From positions 1 through 33,227 of the forward strand of contig JARIEI010000034.1 in the NCBI GenBank assembly GCA_029256845.1: a stretch of DNA of 33,227 bases, read 5' to 3'. Below, one piece after another: positions 23,066-31,394 of this stretch; the stretch's first letter is position 1, and the number at the start of each line of letters is the position of its first letter. Origin of the DNA: Ruminococcus sp. GTDB lineage: Bacteria > Bacillota > Clostridia > Lachnospirales > Lachnospiraceae. A program made the translations under genes and the position numbers. Under the pieces are notes generated by a model. The model ran no database searches. It saw only the letters and a list, made by a program, of their open reading frames with translations, and had not been told where the DNA came from.

Positions 23066-23563
23066 GTGAAAAATAAAGTACCCTATTTTGGAATGATGAC
23101 GGCTTTGTCTCTTATACTTAGTTATGTAGAATCGTTGATTCCAATTCAATTTGGAGTGCCTGGAATTAAGCTTGGACTTGCAAATTTAATCGTTGTGATT
23201 GTATTGTATATGCGTGGATTTCAATCCGCTCTTTTGATTTGCATTTCAAGAATTTTATTATCTGGCTTTTTGTTTGGAAATATGTTTGCTATTTTTTACA
23301 GTCTTGCAGGTGGTATACTCAGTTTGCTGATTATGAATTTCTTGAAGAAAAAAAAGTGTTTTAGCATAATTGGTATTAGTATAGCAGGAGGGGTGGCTCA
23401 TAACTTGGGACAATTATTTGTGGCGATGTTAGTTGTAGAATCTTATAAAGTTGGATTTTATTTTCCAGTACTAATGTTTGCAGGGATGCTAACGGGAGCT
23501 TTTATCGGTGGATTGTCTGCAGAAATTATAAAACGAGTAAGAAAAATATCAATGATAGAATAG
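23066..23563 (+). CDS. Gx transporter / heptaprenyl diphosphate synthase component I family membrane protein (EetB-like)
   Basis: A 165-residue integral membrane protein with about five helices. It starts VKNKVPYFGMMTALSLILSYVESLIP and continues with GVPGIKLGLANLIVVIVLY and LLSGFLFGNMFAIFYSLAGG, blocks seen in the Hpre_diP_synt_I family. The family name suggests prenyl-diphosphate synthesis, but the fold looks like an ECF-type substrate-binding component, so transport of a small cofactor is as likely. The reading frame opens upstream, but GTG 23066 has AGAGGTGAG before it and avoids long overlap with the previous gene. Paired with the NusG-II protein and close to apbE and rnf; see findings for the possible electron-transfer link. 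Confidence 0.78.
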   Translation: MKNKVPYFGMMTALSLILSYVESLIPIQFGVPGIKLGLANLIVVIVLYMRGFQSALLICISRILLSGFLFGNMFAIFYSLAGGILSLLIMNFLKKKKCFSIIGISIAGGVAHNLGQLFVAMLVVESYKVGFYFPVLMFAGMLTGAFIGGLSAEIIKRVRKISMIE

Positions 23564-23583
23564 AAAAGGAAGGAATAGGACAG

Positions 23584-24186
23584 ATGATTTCGTATTTAAA
23601 CGGAGAACTGGCAGCAGTGGAAAAAGAGAAAGTAATTGTAGAAGTTTCGGGGATTGGATACGGTGTCTTTATGTCAAGTAGATCCTTTGATTTACTCCCG
23701 CCGGTTGGAAATAAAATAAAAATCCATACTTATATGAATGTAAGAGAAGATGCAGTACAGTTATTTGGCTTCCTTACAAAGGAAGAACTCGATTTTTTCA
23801 AGCTTTTAATTACGGTAAACGGAATTGGTCCGAAAGGTGGACTTGGAATTTTATCGAAATTATCCGTTGATGAATTACGATTCTCTGTTTTATCAGGTGA
23901 TGTGAAAGCAATCTGTAAAGCACCTGGAATTGGAAAGAAAACGGCAGAAAAATTAATCATAGAGTTAAAAGATAAACTTGATATTGAAGAAGTATTGAAC
24001 CACGCAGAAGGAACAGCTTCAGCACAAGTTTCTACGGTGAAAGATGAGGCGCATACGGAAGCAATTCAGGCGCTAGTTGCGTTGGGCTATGGAAATGCTG
24101 AAAGTCTTCGTGCGGTAAAAGCGGTTGCTCTTGAAAATCCAACTGCAGAAGATATTTTAAGAGAAGCATTAAAGAAAATGATGTAA
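23584..24186 (+). CDS. ruvA: Holliday junction DNA helicase subunit RuvA
   Basis: A 200-residue protein that binds four-way DNA junctions and loads RuvB for branch migration in recombinational repair. The N-terminal OB-fold shows MISYLNGELAAVEKEKVIVEVSGIGYGV, followed by YMNVREDAVQLFGF; two helix-hairpin-helix motifs follow, VNGIGPKGGLGIL (around 79-91) and APGIGKKTAEKLI (around 119-131), then an acidic-Ala linker and a C-terminal domain (EAIQALVALGYG) that contacts RuvB. Length is standard. AAGGAAGGA precedes ATG 23584. It follows the Gx-transporter gene by 20 bases with no terminator, so the promoter at 22644 may serve it. Confidence 0.96.
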   Translation: MISYLNGELAAVEKEKVIVEVSGIGYGVFMSSRSFDLLPPVGNKIKIHTYMNVREDAVQLFGFLTKEELDFFKLLITVNGIGPKGGLGILSKLSVDELRFSVLSGDVKAICKAPGIGKKTAEKLIIELKDKLDIEEVLNHAEGTASAQVSTVKDEAHTEAIQALVALGYGNAESLRAVKAVALENPTAEDILREALKKMM

Positions 24187-24216
24187 GAAAAAAAGTTTAG
24201 ATTTTAGAGGAAATCA

Positions 24217-25230
24217 ATGGGAAAACGAATTATTACGACAGAAAATTTAGAGGAAGATGTTAAGATAGAAAGTAGTCTTCGTCCGCAAATGTTAAAAGAC
24301 TATATCGGACAAGAGAAGACAAAGGAAACGTTAAAGATCTATATTAAAGCGGCAAAGGAACGAAAAGAAGCGTTAGATCATGTTTTGTTTTATGGTCCAC
24401 CCGGTCTTGGGAAAACAACTTTGGCAGGAATTATTGCGAACGAAATGGGAGTTCATTTAAAGATCACATCTGGACCAGCCATTGAAAAGCCAGGGGAAAT
24501 GGCAGCGATTTTAAATAATCTCCAGGAAAATGATGTGTTATTTGTAGATGAAATTCACAGATTAAACCGGCAGGTAGAAGAAGTGTTGTATCCAGCTATG
24601 GAAGATTATGCTATTGATATTATGATCGGAAAAGGTGCAACAGCACGTTCCATTCGTTTGGATTTACCAAAGTTTACGCTGGTTGGTGCTACTACTCGTG
24701 CAGGTATGTTAACCGCACCATTACGAGATAGATTTGGCGTGGTCAATCACCTGGAATTTTATACGGAAGAGGAGCTTCAGACAATCATTATAAGATCAGC
24801 AGGAATGCTAGGAGTAGAGATTGAGGAAAAAGGAGCTTTGGAATTGGCGAAACGTTCGCGTGGAACCCCACGTCTTGCTAATAGACTTTTAAAACGTGTG
24901 AGAGATTTTGCACAAGTAAAATATGATGGCGTGATTACAGAAGCAGTTGCGCAGTACGCATTAGATTTATTAGATGTTGACAAGTATGGATTGGATCATA
25001 TTGATCGGAACATTTTACTTACCATGATTGAAAAATTTCATGGTGGACCTGTGGGACTTGATACGCTTTCCGCTACGATTGCAGAAGATTCTGGAACTTT
25101 GGAAGATGTATATGAACCTTATCTTCTAAAAACTGGCTTTATTCAAAGAACTCCAAGAGGTAGAGTTGTTACGGAATTGGCTTATTCTCACCTTGGAATT
25201 CCTTATATTACAGACGATGAGAAGAAATAG
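24217..25230 (+). CDS. ruvB: Holliday junction DNA helicase subunit RuvB
   Basis: A 337-residue AAA+ ATPase, the motor of RuvAB branch migration. The N-terminus has [17 protein letters not shown]; Walker A is GPPGLGKT at 60-67, Walker B is LFVDEIH (D111, E112), sensor 1 is the GATTRAGML segment, and the arginine finger lies in [10 protein letters not shown]. The C-terminal winged helix includes [16 protein letters not shown] and the ending [19 protein letters not shown], both typical. AGAGGA lies before ATG 24217; ruvA ends 30 bases upstream. Complete, with no unusual residues. Confidence 0.97.
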   Translation: MGKRIITTENLEEDVKIESSLRPQMLKDYIGQEKTKETLKIYIKAAKERKEALDHVLFYGPPGLGKTTLAGIIANEMGVHLKITSGPAIEKPGEMAAILNNLQENDVLFVDEIHRLNRQVEEVLYPAMEDYAIDIMIGKGATARSIRLDLPKFTLVGATTRAGMLTAPLRDRFGVVNHLEFYTEEELQTIIIRSAGMLGVEIEEKGALELAKRSRGTPRLANRLLKRVRDFAQVKYDGVITEAVAQYALDLLDVDKYGLDHIDRNILLTMIEKFHGGPVGLDTLSATIAEDSGTLEDVYEPYLLKTGFIQRTPRGRVVTELAYSHLGIPYITDDEKK

Positions 25231-25252
25231 AGTAAATAAAATATAAAAATAG

Positions 25253-25281
25253 TTGGTTTTTCTTTCCAATTAGTTTATAAT
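25253..25281 (+). promoter_or_regulatory. Promoter of the zapA / cell-wall gene group
   Basis: TTGGTT at 25253-25258, 17 bases, then a perfect TATAAT at 25276-25281. The predicted start near 25288 leaves about 22 bases before ATG 25310, which has AAGGAGGG in front. Confidence 0.65.
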
Positions 25282-25309
25282 AACACATAAGAAACGCAAG
25301 GAGGGTATT

Positions 25310-25720
25310 ATGAGTTCAGCAAAACATTTTACAGAAGTACTGATCGGAGGAAAGGTTTATACATTAAGTGGTTTTGAAGGGGAGGAGTATCTTCAGAAAG
25401 TGTCTTCCTATTTGAATCATAAGATCACAGAGTGTACCAACAGTGAAGGATACAGAAAACAAAGTGCTGATACACGAAATGTACTCCTTGCCTTGAATAT
25501 TGCAGACGATTATTTTAAGGCGAAAAAGCAAGGGGATTCTCTTGAAAACGACATTGAGTTAAAAGACAAAGAGATGTACGATTTAAAGCATGAATTGATT
25601 TCTGTTCAGATTAAATTAGAAAATGCGGAAAAAGAACTTGCAAAAATGAAAGAAGATAACAACAATCTTCAGATGCAGATTGTAAAATTAGAAACTGAAA
25701 TGAAAAATCGAAGAAAATGA
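25310..25720 (+). CDS. zapA: Cell division protein ZapA
   Basis: A 136-residue cytoplasmic protein that bundles FtsZ filaments at the division site. The N-terminal domain has the ZapA pattern VLIGGKVYTLSGFEGEEYLQKVSSYLNHKI, then TRNVLLALNIADDYFKAKKQ; residues about 75-136 form a long charged coiled coil through which ZapA dimerises. The coil is longer than in the ~85-residue Bacillus protein, as is common in Clostridia. AAGGAGGG precedes ATG 25310 and a strong promoter lies just before. A small hairpin follows the stop. Confidence 0.85.
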   Translation: MSSAKHFTEVLIGGKVYTLSGFEGEEYLQKVSSYLNHKITECTNSEGYRKQSADTRNVLLALNIADDYFKAKKQGDSLENDIELKDKEMYDLKHELISVQIKLENAEKELAKMKEDNNNLQMQIVKLETEMKNRRK

Positions 25721-25724
25721 AACT

Positions 25725-25744
25725 AGGCTGTCAAAAGACAGCTT
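25725..25744 (+). terminator. Small hairpin after zapA, possible weak terminator
   Basis: GCTGTC at 25727-25732 and GACAGC at 25737-25742 form a six-pair stem with an AAAA loop, extendable by G-T and A-T pairs, followed by a broken T-run (TTATTTCATTTT). It is short, so it may only attenuate transcription into the U32 gene. Confidence 0.5.
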
Positions 25745-25774
25745 ATTTCATTTTAAGATCAATGGAGGAGTATT

Positions 25775-28180
25775 TTGAAAAAAGACAAATCGAATCACAG
25801 AAATATAGAAATTTTGGCACCAGCAGGTTCTTATGAAAGTTTTATGGCAGCTATACGTGCAGGTGCGGATGCAGTTTATGCTGGAGGACCTTATTTTGGA
25901 GCTCGTGCTTTTGCAGATAATTTTACAGTAGAAAAATTATTAGAAGCGATTGATTATGCACACCTTCATGGAAGAAAATTTTATCTTACAGTGAATACAC
26001 TTCTAAAAGATCATGAGATGAGTCGTCTGTACGAGTATCTTCTTCCATTGTATCGGCAAGGATTGGATGCGGTAATTGTTCAAGATGTGGGAGTACTTGA
26101 CTTTGTGAGAAGTCATTTTCCAGAAATGGATATTCACGCCAGCACACAAATGACAATTACAAATCTAAAAGGCGCCAAGTTTTTGGAAGAACAAGGGGTG
26201 GAGAGAGTTGTTCCGGCAAGAGAGCTTAATTTAAAAGAAATTGCACAAATAGCAAAAGGAACGAATCTTGAAATTGAATGTTTTGTGCATGGTGCACTTT
26301 GCTACTGTTATTCAGGTCAGTGCCTTTTGAGTAGTCTTATTGGTGGACGAAGTGGAAATAGAGGACAGTGTGCGCAGCCATGTCGATTACCTTATACAGT
26401 AGAGAAAAAAACGGCTTACTTTATGAGTCCAAAAGATATTTGTACCCTAGATTATATTCCGGAAATGATAGAGGCAGGAATCACATCTTTTAAAATTGAA
26501 GGACGAATGAAAAAACCAGAGTATGTGGCTGCGGTTACATCTTTATATAAAAAATACACAGATCTTTATTTCGAAAAGGGGAGAGAAAATTATAAAGTAT
26601 CTGCCGAGGATGTAGAGAAGTTAATGGATGTATACAATCGAGGCGGATTTAGCAAAGGTTATTACCATCAGCAAAATGGGAAAGATATGATTTCACTAAA
26701 TCGTCCAAATCACGCCGGAGTAGCTGCATTGAAAGTGATTTCTCAAAATGGAAGAGAGGTTACGGCTTCTGTTTTGACTGATATTCACAAAGGAGATATT
26801 TTAGAAATTGCAAAGAAAAAAGAATACTCCGATGGAAAGGAAAATTATACTTTTGGAAAGGAATACACAAAAGGACAGAAAGCAACCATTCTTGTTCCGC
26901 GTGGATACATGTATACAAAAGGAATGATTTTACATAGAATCAGAAATCAAGAACTTTTAGGAACCATTCAAGAGCAATATGGATCTGGATTGGTTCAAGA
27001 ACCAATTACAGGATATTTTCAGGCTATGGTTGGTAAACCTGCAGTGCTTACCCTAAATAAGAATGAGGTGTCTGTTTCAGTTTGTACGCAAGATCCTGTA
27101 GAAGAAGCTCAAAATCAACCGTTAGATCCAGAACGATTACGGAAGCAATTAAATAAAACAGGAAACGCAGAATTTAGATTTGAATCACTTGAGATTTCTG
27201 TGGAGGGAAACATCTTTCTTCCAATGCAAAAATTAAATGAACTTCGAAGAACGGCTATGGAAGAATTGGAAAAGAAAATATGCGTTTCCTATCGACGTGA
27301 AGAGAAGGAGTGTAAAGAGGAAGTGCAAATCGATCTTCAGTCTAGACAATCAAAGAAGTCTCAATTGACTGTCCTTGTTGAGACAAATGAGCAATTTTCA
27401 GCTGTATTAGAAAGTAAGATAATCTCACGTGTATACGTGGATGCAAATTATTCGCATGATTTATTTAATGATGTTGAACTTCAAAATAAATGTGCAAAAT
27501 GTCATCAAAATGGAATAGAAATTTTTTTGGCCATGCCACATATTTTTCGAGAAAATGCGGTGCAATACTATGAGCAAAATTATGAGAAGTTTTTAAAACT
27601 GAAATTTGATGGAGTACTTGTTCGTAACTACGAAAGCGTTCAATTCCTAAAACAGAAGAATTATGAAAAAGAGATTCTTCCAGACTATAATCTCTATATA
27701 TTCAATCAAAGTGCAAAAGAATTTTGGCGAAATATTGGAATGTCAAAGTTTACAGCTCCTTTGGAATTAAATAAAAGAGAGTTGGAAAGACTTGGAATAA
27801 AAGAGGCAGAACTTTTATTGTATGGAAGAATTCCATTAATGATTTCAGCTCAGTGTATACAAAAAACTTCCGAAGGTTGTTCAAAAGTCCCTAGAACATT
27901 ATGGATGAAAGATCGATTAAAAAAGCAACTTCCTGTTAAAAATTTCTGTAAATTCTGTTATAATATTATTTATGATTCAGAAGTTTTGTGGATTGGAGAT
28001 TTAAAACAACAAATAAAAGAAATTTCTCCTATGAGTTTTAGGTGCCAGTTCACTACGGAAACAGCGGTACAAGTAGCAGATATTTTACATGTATGTGAAA
28101 CAGTTCTTTTCAAGGATCGTATTTTAGAAAAGCTTGAAGTTCCATATCATCATGGACATTTTGATCGAGGAATTTCATAG
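25775..28180 (+). CDS. U32-family protein with C-terminal extension (RlhA/YhbU-like)
   Basis: An 801-residue protein. The N-terminal domain (about 10-300) is a U32 TIM barrel, with LAPAGSYESFMAAIRAGADAVYAGG at the start and the Cys-rich signature ECFVHGALCYCYSGQCLLSS followed by GNRGQCAQPCRLPY. Cysteines 169, 176, 199 and 203 are candidate 4Fe-4S ligands. A DUF3656-like middle region and a long C-terminal part with KNFCKFCYN follow. Although called peptidases, characterised relatives such as RlhA and TrhP make 5-hydroxylated pyrimidines in rRNA and tRNA, so an RNA-modification role is the better inference. It starts at TTG 25775, with GGAGGAG upstream. It is longer than E. coli RlhA (about 650). 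Confidence 0.85.
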   Translation: MKKDKSNHRNIEILAPAGSYESFMAAIRAGADAVYAGGPYFGARAFADNFTVEKLLEAIDYAHLHGRKFYLTVNTLLKDHEMSRLYEYLLPLYRQGLDAVIVQDVGVLDFVRSHFPEMDIHASTQMTITNLKGAKFLEEQGVERVVPARELNLKEIAQIAKGTNLEIECFVHGALCYCYSGQCLLSSLIGGRSGNRGQCAQPCRLPYTVEKKTAYFMSPKDICTLDYIPEMIEAGITSFKIEGRMKKPEYVAAVTSLYKKYTDLYFEKGRENYKVSAEDVEKLMDVYNRGGFSKGYYHQQNGKDMISLNRPNHAGVAALKVISQNGREVTASVLTDIHKGDILEIAKKKEYSDGKENYTFGKEYTKGQKATILVPRGYMYTKGMILHRIRNQELLGTIQEQYGSGLVQEPITGYFQAMVGKPAVLTLNKNEVSVSVCTQDPVEEAQNQPLDPERLRKQLNKTGNAEFRFESLEISVEGNIFLPMQKLNELRRTAMEELEKKICVSYRREEKECKEEVQIDLQSRQSKKSQLTVLVETNEQFSAVLESKIISRVYVDANYSHDLFNDVELQNKCAKCHQNGIEIFLAMPHIFRENAVQYYEQNYEKFLKLKFDGVLVRNYESVQFLKQKNYEKEILPDYNLYIFNQSAKEFWRNIGMSKFTAPLELNKRELERLGIKEAELLLYGRIPLMISAQCIQKTSEGCSKVPRTLWMKDRLKKQLPVKNFCKFCYNIIYDSEVLWIGDLKQQIKEISPMSFRCQFTTETAVQVADILHVCETVLFKDRILEKLEVPYHHGHFDRGIS

Positions 28181-28194
28181 TAAGTAGGTGAAAA

Positions 28195-29631
28195 ATGATT
28201 AATATTGTAGTGGAATTATCAAAATATCTTATTATCATACTGATGGGAGTTTATACATTCTCATGTTTTTCAGTATTTGCAAAGGAAAATGATGAAGAGC
28301 GAAAGTGGGTACTTCTTCGACAAAATATTTTAATGTTTTTGATTCATTTTACGGCATATTTTGTTATATATTTAAAAATTCAAGAGAAAAAAATTATTGT
28401 ATTTTATTTAGCGCAAGTTGTATTTTTTTTACTAGTGATCATTTTGTACCGTATTCTTTATCCAAAAGTATCACGGTTGATTGTTAATAATATGTGCATG
28501 CTTCTTAGTGTCGGACTTATTATGATTACAAGATTAGCGTTTCCGATGGCTGTAAAGCAATTTGTTTTTGCAGTGGTAGGAACCAGTATTGGATTGATTG
28601 TTCCAGTTTTAATTCGTAAGATAAAAGGTGTGCAAGATTGGACGATGATTTACGCAGGGATTGGTATTGCATCCTTACTTCTCGTAGCGGTGTTTGCAAG
28701 ATACTCAGGCGGGGCAAAACTTGGATTTACCATTCCTGGAATTGGAATCACAATTCAACCATCCGAATTTGTGAAGATTTTATTTGTGTTTTATGTGGCA
28801 TCTAGTTTGAGTAAAGATGCATCTTTTAAGAATATAGTGATTACTACTGCGATTGCGGCAGGGCATGTACTAGTGCTTGTTTTATCAACAGATCTAGGAG
28901 CAGCATTAATCTTTTTTGTTGTATATTTAGTGATGCTTTATGTGGCAACTAGAAATCCACTTTATGCACTTGCGGGAATTGGAGCAGGTAGCCTAGCCTC
29001 TGTTGTAGGGTATCGCTTGTTTGCACATATTAAAGTACGTGTTGCGGCTTGGAAAGATCCGTTTTCTGCCTATGATTCAGGTGGATACCAAGTTGCCCAA
29101 TCCCTGTTTGCAATTGGAACAGGAGGTTGGTTTGGTATGGGACTTTATCAAGGGCTTCCAGATAGCATTCCAGTGGCAGAGTCTGATTTTATATTCTCTG
29201 CTATTTCAGAGGAACTAGGTCTTATTTTCGCATTATGTTTGATTTTAGTATGTGTGAGTTGTTATGTGATGTTTCTTAATATTGCAATGGCCCTTCATAA
29301 TCAATTTTATAAATTGATTGCACTTGGACTTGGAACATGCTATGTTTTTCAAGTTTTTTTAACCATAGGAGGGGTGACGAAGTTTATTCCGTCTACAGGG
29401 GTGACACTGCCACTTGTAAGTTATGGAGGAAGCTCCATTTTAAGTGTAATGATCATGTTTGGCATTATACAAGGACTTTATATTGTAAGAGAAGATGAGG
29501 AAGAGAATATTGAGAAGAGAAGAGAGAGACAACTTCGTAGAAGTGGATATTCCAAGAAGAAAAATCAAAAAAGAACACAGCGTAGAGAAAAGACAACGTT
29601 CGAAGAGGTTCCGAAACAAAGAATTCGCTAG
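28195..29631 (+). CDS. SEDS peptidoglycan glycosyltransferase (FtsW/RodA/SpoVE family)
   Basis: A 478-residue polytopic membrane protein that polymerises lipid II into glycan strands. The SEDS core runs from about residue 150; typical segments are GIGITIQPSEFVKILFVFYVAS, the extracellular loop with DSGGYQVAQSLFAIGTGG and the conserved Asp in ESDFIFSAISEELG, and the signature STGVTLPLVSYGGSSIL near 405-421. It has about four extra helices before the core (1-130) and a basic cytoplasmic tail (about 435-478) rich in Lys/Arg. The next gene, a class B PBP, starts inside that tail, so the pair matches the known SEDS-bPBP partnership. Whether it serves division, elongation or sporulation is not decided by sequence. 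Confidence 0.88.
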   Translation: MINIVVELSKYLIIILMGVYTFSCFSVFAKENDEERKWVLLRQNILMFLIHFTAYFVIYLKIQEKKIIVFYLAQVVFFLLVIILYRILYPKVSRLIVNNMCMLLSVGLIMITRLAFPMAVKQFVFAVVGTSIGLIVPVLIRKIKGVQDWTMIYAGIGIASLLLVAVFARYSGGAKLGFTIPGIGITIQPSEFVKILFVFYVASSLSKDASFKNIVITTAIAAGHVLVLVLSTDLGAALIFFVVYLVMLYVATRNPLYALAGIGAGSLASVVGYRLFAHIKVRVAAWKDPFSAYDSGGYQVAQSLFAIGTGGWFGMGLYQGLPDSIPVAESDFIFSAISEELGLIFALCLILVCVSCYVMFLNIAMALHNQFYKLIALGLGTCYVFQVFLTIGGVTKFIPSTGVTLPLVSYGGSSILSVMIMFGIIQGLYIVREDEEENIEKRRERQLRRSGYSKKKNQKRTQRREKTTFEEVPKQRIR

Positions 29632-31021
29632 AGTGACATATGCTTTTGTTGTACTTTTTTTGGCATTGATGTGCTATATTGTATATTTTAATATTGTACG
29701 GGCTAAGACGATTGTAAATAGCCCGTATAATCAAAGACAAGATGCATTTGCAGATCGAATCATACGAGGCACTCTTACAGATCGATCAGGAAATATTCTT
29801 GCTGAAACAAAGGTGTTAGAAGACGGAACGGAAATTCGAAACTATCCATATGGATCAGCATTTGCACATGTCATTGGATATAGCAATGCACATATTGGAA
29901 AAAGTGGATTGGAGTCTGTTGAAAATTTTGAATTGTTAACTTCAAATTCATTCTTTTTAGAAAAAATAGCCAATGATTTTAGAGGGCAGAAGAATATGGG
30001 GGATACAGTAGTAACAACATTGGATGCGAACCTTCAACAGGCAGCTTACAATGCGCTTGGTGACAATAAGGGTGGCATCGTTGTTATGGAAGCAGGTACT
30101 GGTAAGATTTTAGCTATGGTATCAGGTCCTACATTTGATCCAAATACTGTTGAAGACAGTTGGGATTATTTAAATTCAGAAGATAGTGGCAGCCCACTTC
30201 TTAATAGAACTACACAAGGATCGTATGCACCAGGATCCACCTTTAAAGTCATTACTGCACTGGAGTTTATGAGAGAATATAGTGATTATGAAAATTATAC
30301 TTATGAGTGCAGTGGGCAGATTGAAAAAGATGGAACAACTATTCCGTGTTTCAACGGAAATGTTCATGGTCATGAAGATTTACGAGCTTCTCTTGCCAAT
30401 TCATGCAATGCATCTTTTGCAAATATTGGATTAATGTTAGACAAAACTGCATATCGTCAAACGGTGGAGAGTTTGCTTTTTAATAAAAAGTTACCATGCT
30501 TGTTTGATTATAGTAAAAGTTTATTTCAAGTCACAAAGGATAGCGGAACAGCTGAGATGATGATGACAGCCATGGGGCAAGGAAAGACTATGACAAGTCC
30601 GTACCATATGGCGTTAATAACCGCTGCAATTGCTAATGGTGGTGTTTTGATGGAACCATATCTTGTAGAAAAAGTTACCAATCACAAGGGAGCACAAATT
30701 CGTAAGAACGTTCCTAAAAGTTATAAAAAGCTAATGTCCGTACAGGAGGCTGCGCAGTTAAAATCTTACATGCATTCTGTAATTGAAGAAGGAATTACAG
30801 CTACCGCACTTCAAGGATTATCTTATTCCGTTGCTGGAAAAACAGGGACCGCAGAATATAGCTTAGTAGATGAAAATAAAACCCATTCTTGGTTTATTGG
30901 TTTTACAAATGTGGATCATCCTGAATTGGTAATTAGTGTTGTGATTGAAGGAAATGATGGAGATTTAAGTACCAACGCAGTTTCAATTGCAAGACAGGTA
31001 TTAGATGCGTATTATAATTAG
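29495..31021 (+). CDS. Class B penicillin-binding protein (transpeptidase, FtsI/PbpA type)
   Basis: A 508-residue peptidoglycan transpeptidase that cross-links strands made by its SEDS partner. A basic cytoplasmic tail is followed by one membrane helix (about 47-69), a short dimerisation region, and a transpeptidase domain with STFK at 248-251 (nucleophile Ser248), SCN at 303-305 and KTG at 449-451. It lacks the long N-terminal and PASTA regions of many PBPs and is close in size to actinobacterial PbpA. The start is uncertain: ATG 29495 has a poor ribosome site; TTG 29510 has GAGG at better spacing; GTG 29633, just after the SEDS stop, has none and would remove the basic tail. The first two starts overlap the SEDS gene by more than 120 bases. 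Confidence 0.88.
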   Translation: MRKRILRREERDNFVEVDIPRRKIKKEHSVEKRQRSKRFRNKEFARVTYAFVVLFLALMCYIVYFNIVRAKTIVNSPYNQRQDAFADRIIRGTLTDRSGNILAETKVLEDGTEIRNYPYGSAFAHVIGYSNAHIGKSGLESVENFELLTSNSFFLEKIANDFRGQKNMGDTVVTTLDANLQQAAYNALGDNKGGIVVMEAGTGKILAMVSGPTFDPNTVEDSWDYLNSEDSGSPLLNRTTQGSYAPGSTFKVITALEFMREYSDYENYTYECSGQIEKDGTTIPCFNGNVHGHEDLRASLANSCNASFANIGLMLDKTAYRQTVESLLFNKKLPCLFDYSKSLFQVTKDSGTAEMMMTAMGQGKTMTSPYHMALITAAIANGGVLMEPYLVEKVTNHKGAQIRKNVPKSYKKLMSVQEAAQLKSYMHSVIEEGITATALQGLSYSVAGKTGTAEYSLVDENKTHSWFIGFTNVDHPELVISVVIEGNDGDLSTNAVSIARQVLDAYYN

Positions 31022-31044
31022 GTGAAACCAAAAGGAAGAGATTC

Positions 31045-31389
31045 ATGCAAATAAAATTTTATTGTAATTTGTTTATAAGCGAAGATTTTGAAAGCAAAAA
31101 GAAAAAAATCATAAGAAAATTACGAAACAATAAAGTACAACCGCATGTCTATGTGCTGGCATTGCCATTTGAAACTTGTAATCAGTTAGAATTTTACTCT
31201 TCTATGATGCTTCGGCAACATGCTTATCAAAGCAAACAGATTTTTGTTGTAGGAATTGCAAATGGATATGAGGATGCAATTTACATGACGCAAGAGATTG
31301 TTCAAAAAGTATACGAAGACACGAAAGATACAAACATTCGAAAGTATATTGAACGAAAGCAAGAAGAATTCGAAAAAGAAGGAAGGTAA
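31045..31389 (+). CDS. Conserved-looking unknown protein, 114 residues
   Basis: I do not recognise a family. The protein is soluble, with no signal peptide or membrane helix. It starts MQIKFYCNLFISEDF, has a basic patch (KKKKIIRKLRNNK, residues 19-31), a hydrophobic strand HVYVLALPF and a second strand QIFVVGIANGYEDAIYMT, and ends in a charged helix rich in Lys and Glu. The alternation of strands and helices suggests a small alpha/beta fold. GGAAGAG precedes ATG 31045 and the next gene starts five bases after the stop, so it is a real member of the operon running from the PBP to the DUF2953 protein. Its position suggests a role tied to wall or spore synthesis, but no function is claimed. Confidence 0.7.
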   Translation: MQIKFYCNLFISEDFESKKKKIIRKLRNNKVQPHVYVLALPFETCNQLEFYSSMMLRQHAYQSKQIFVVGIANGYEDAIYMTQEIVQKVYEDTKDTNIRKYIERKQEEFEKEGR

Positions 31390-31394
31390 CAGGT

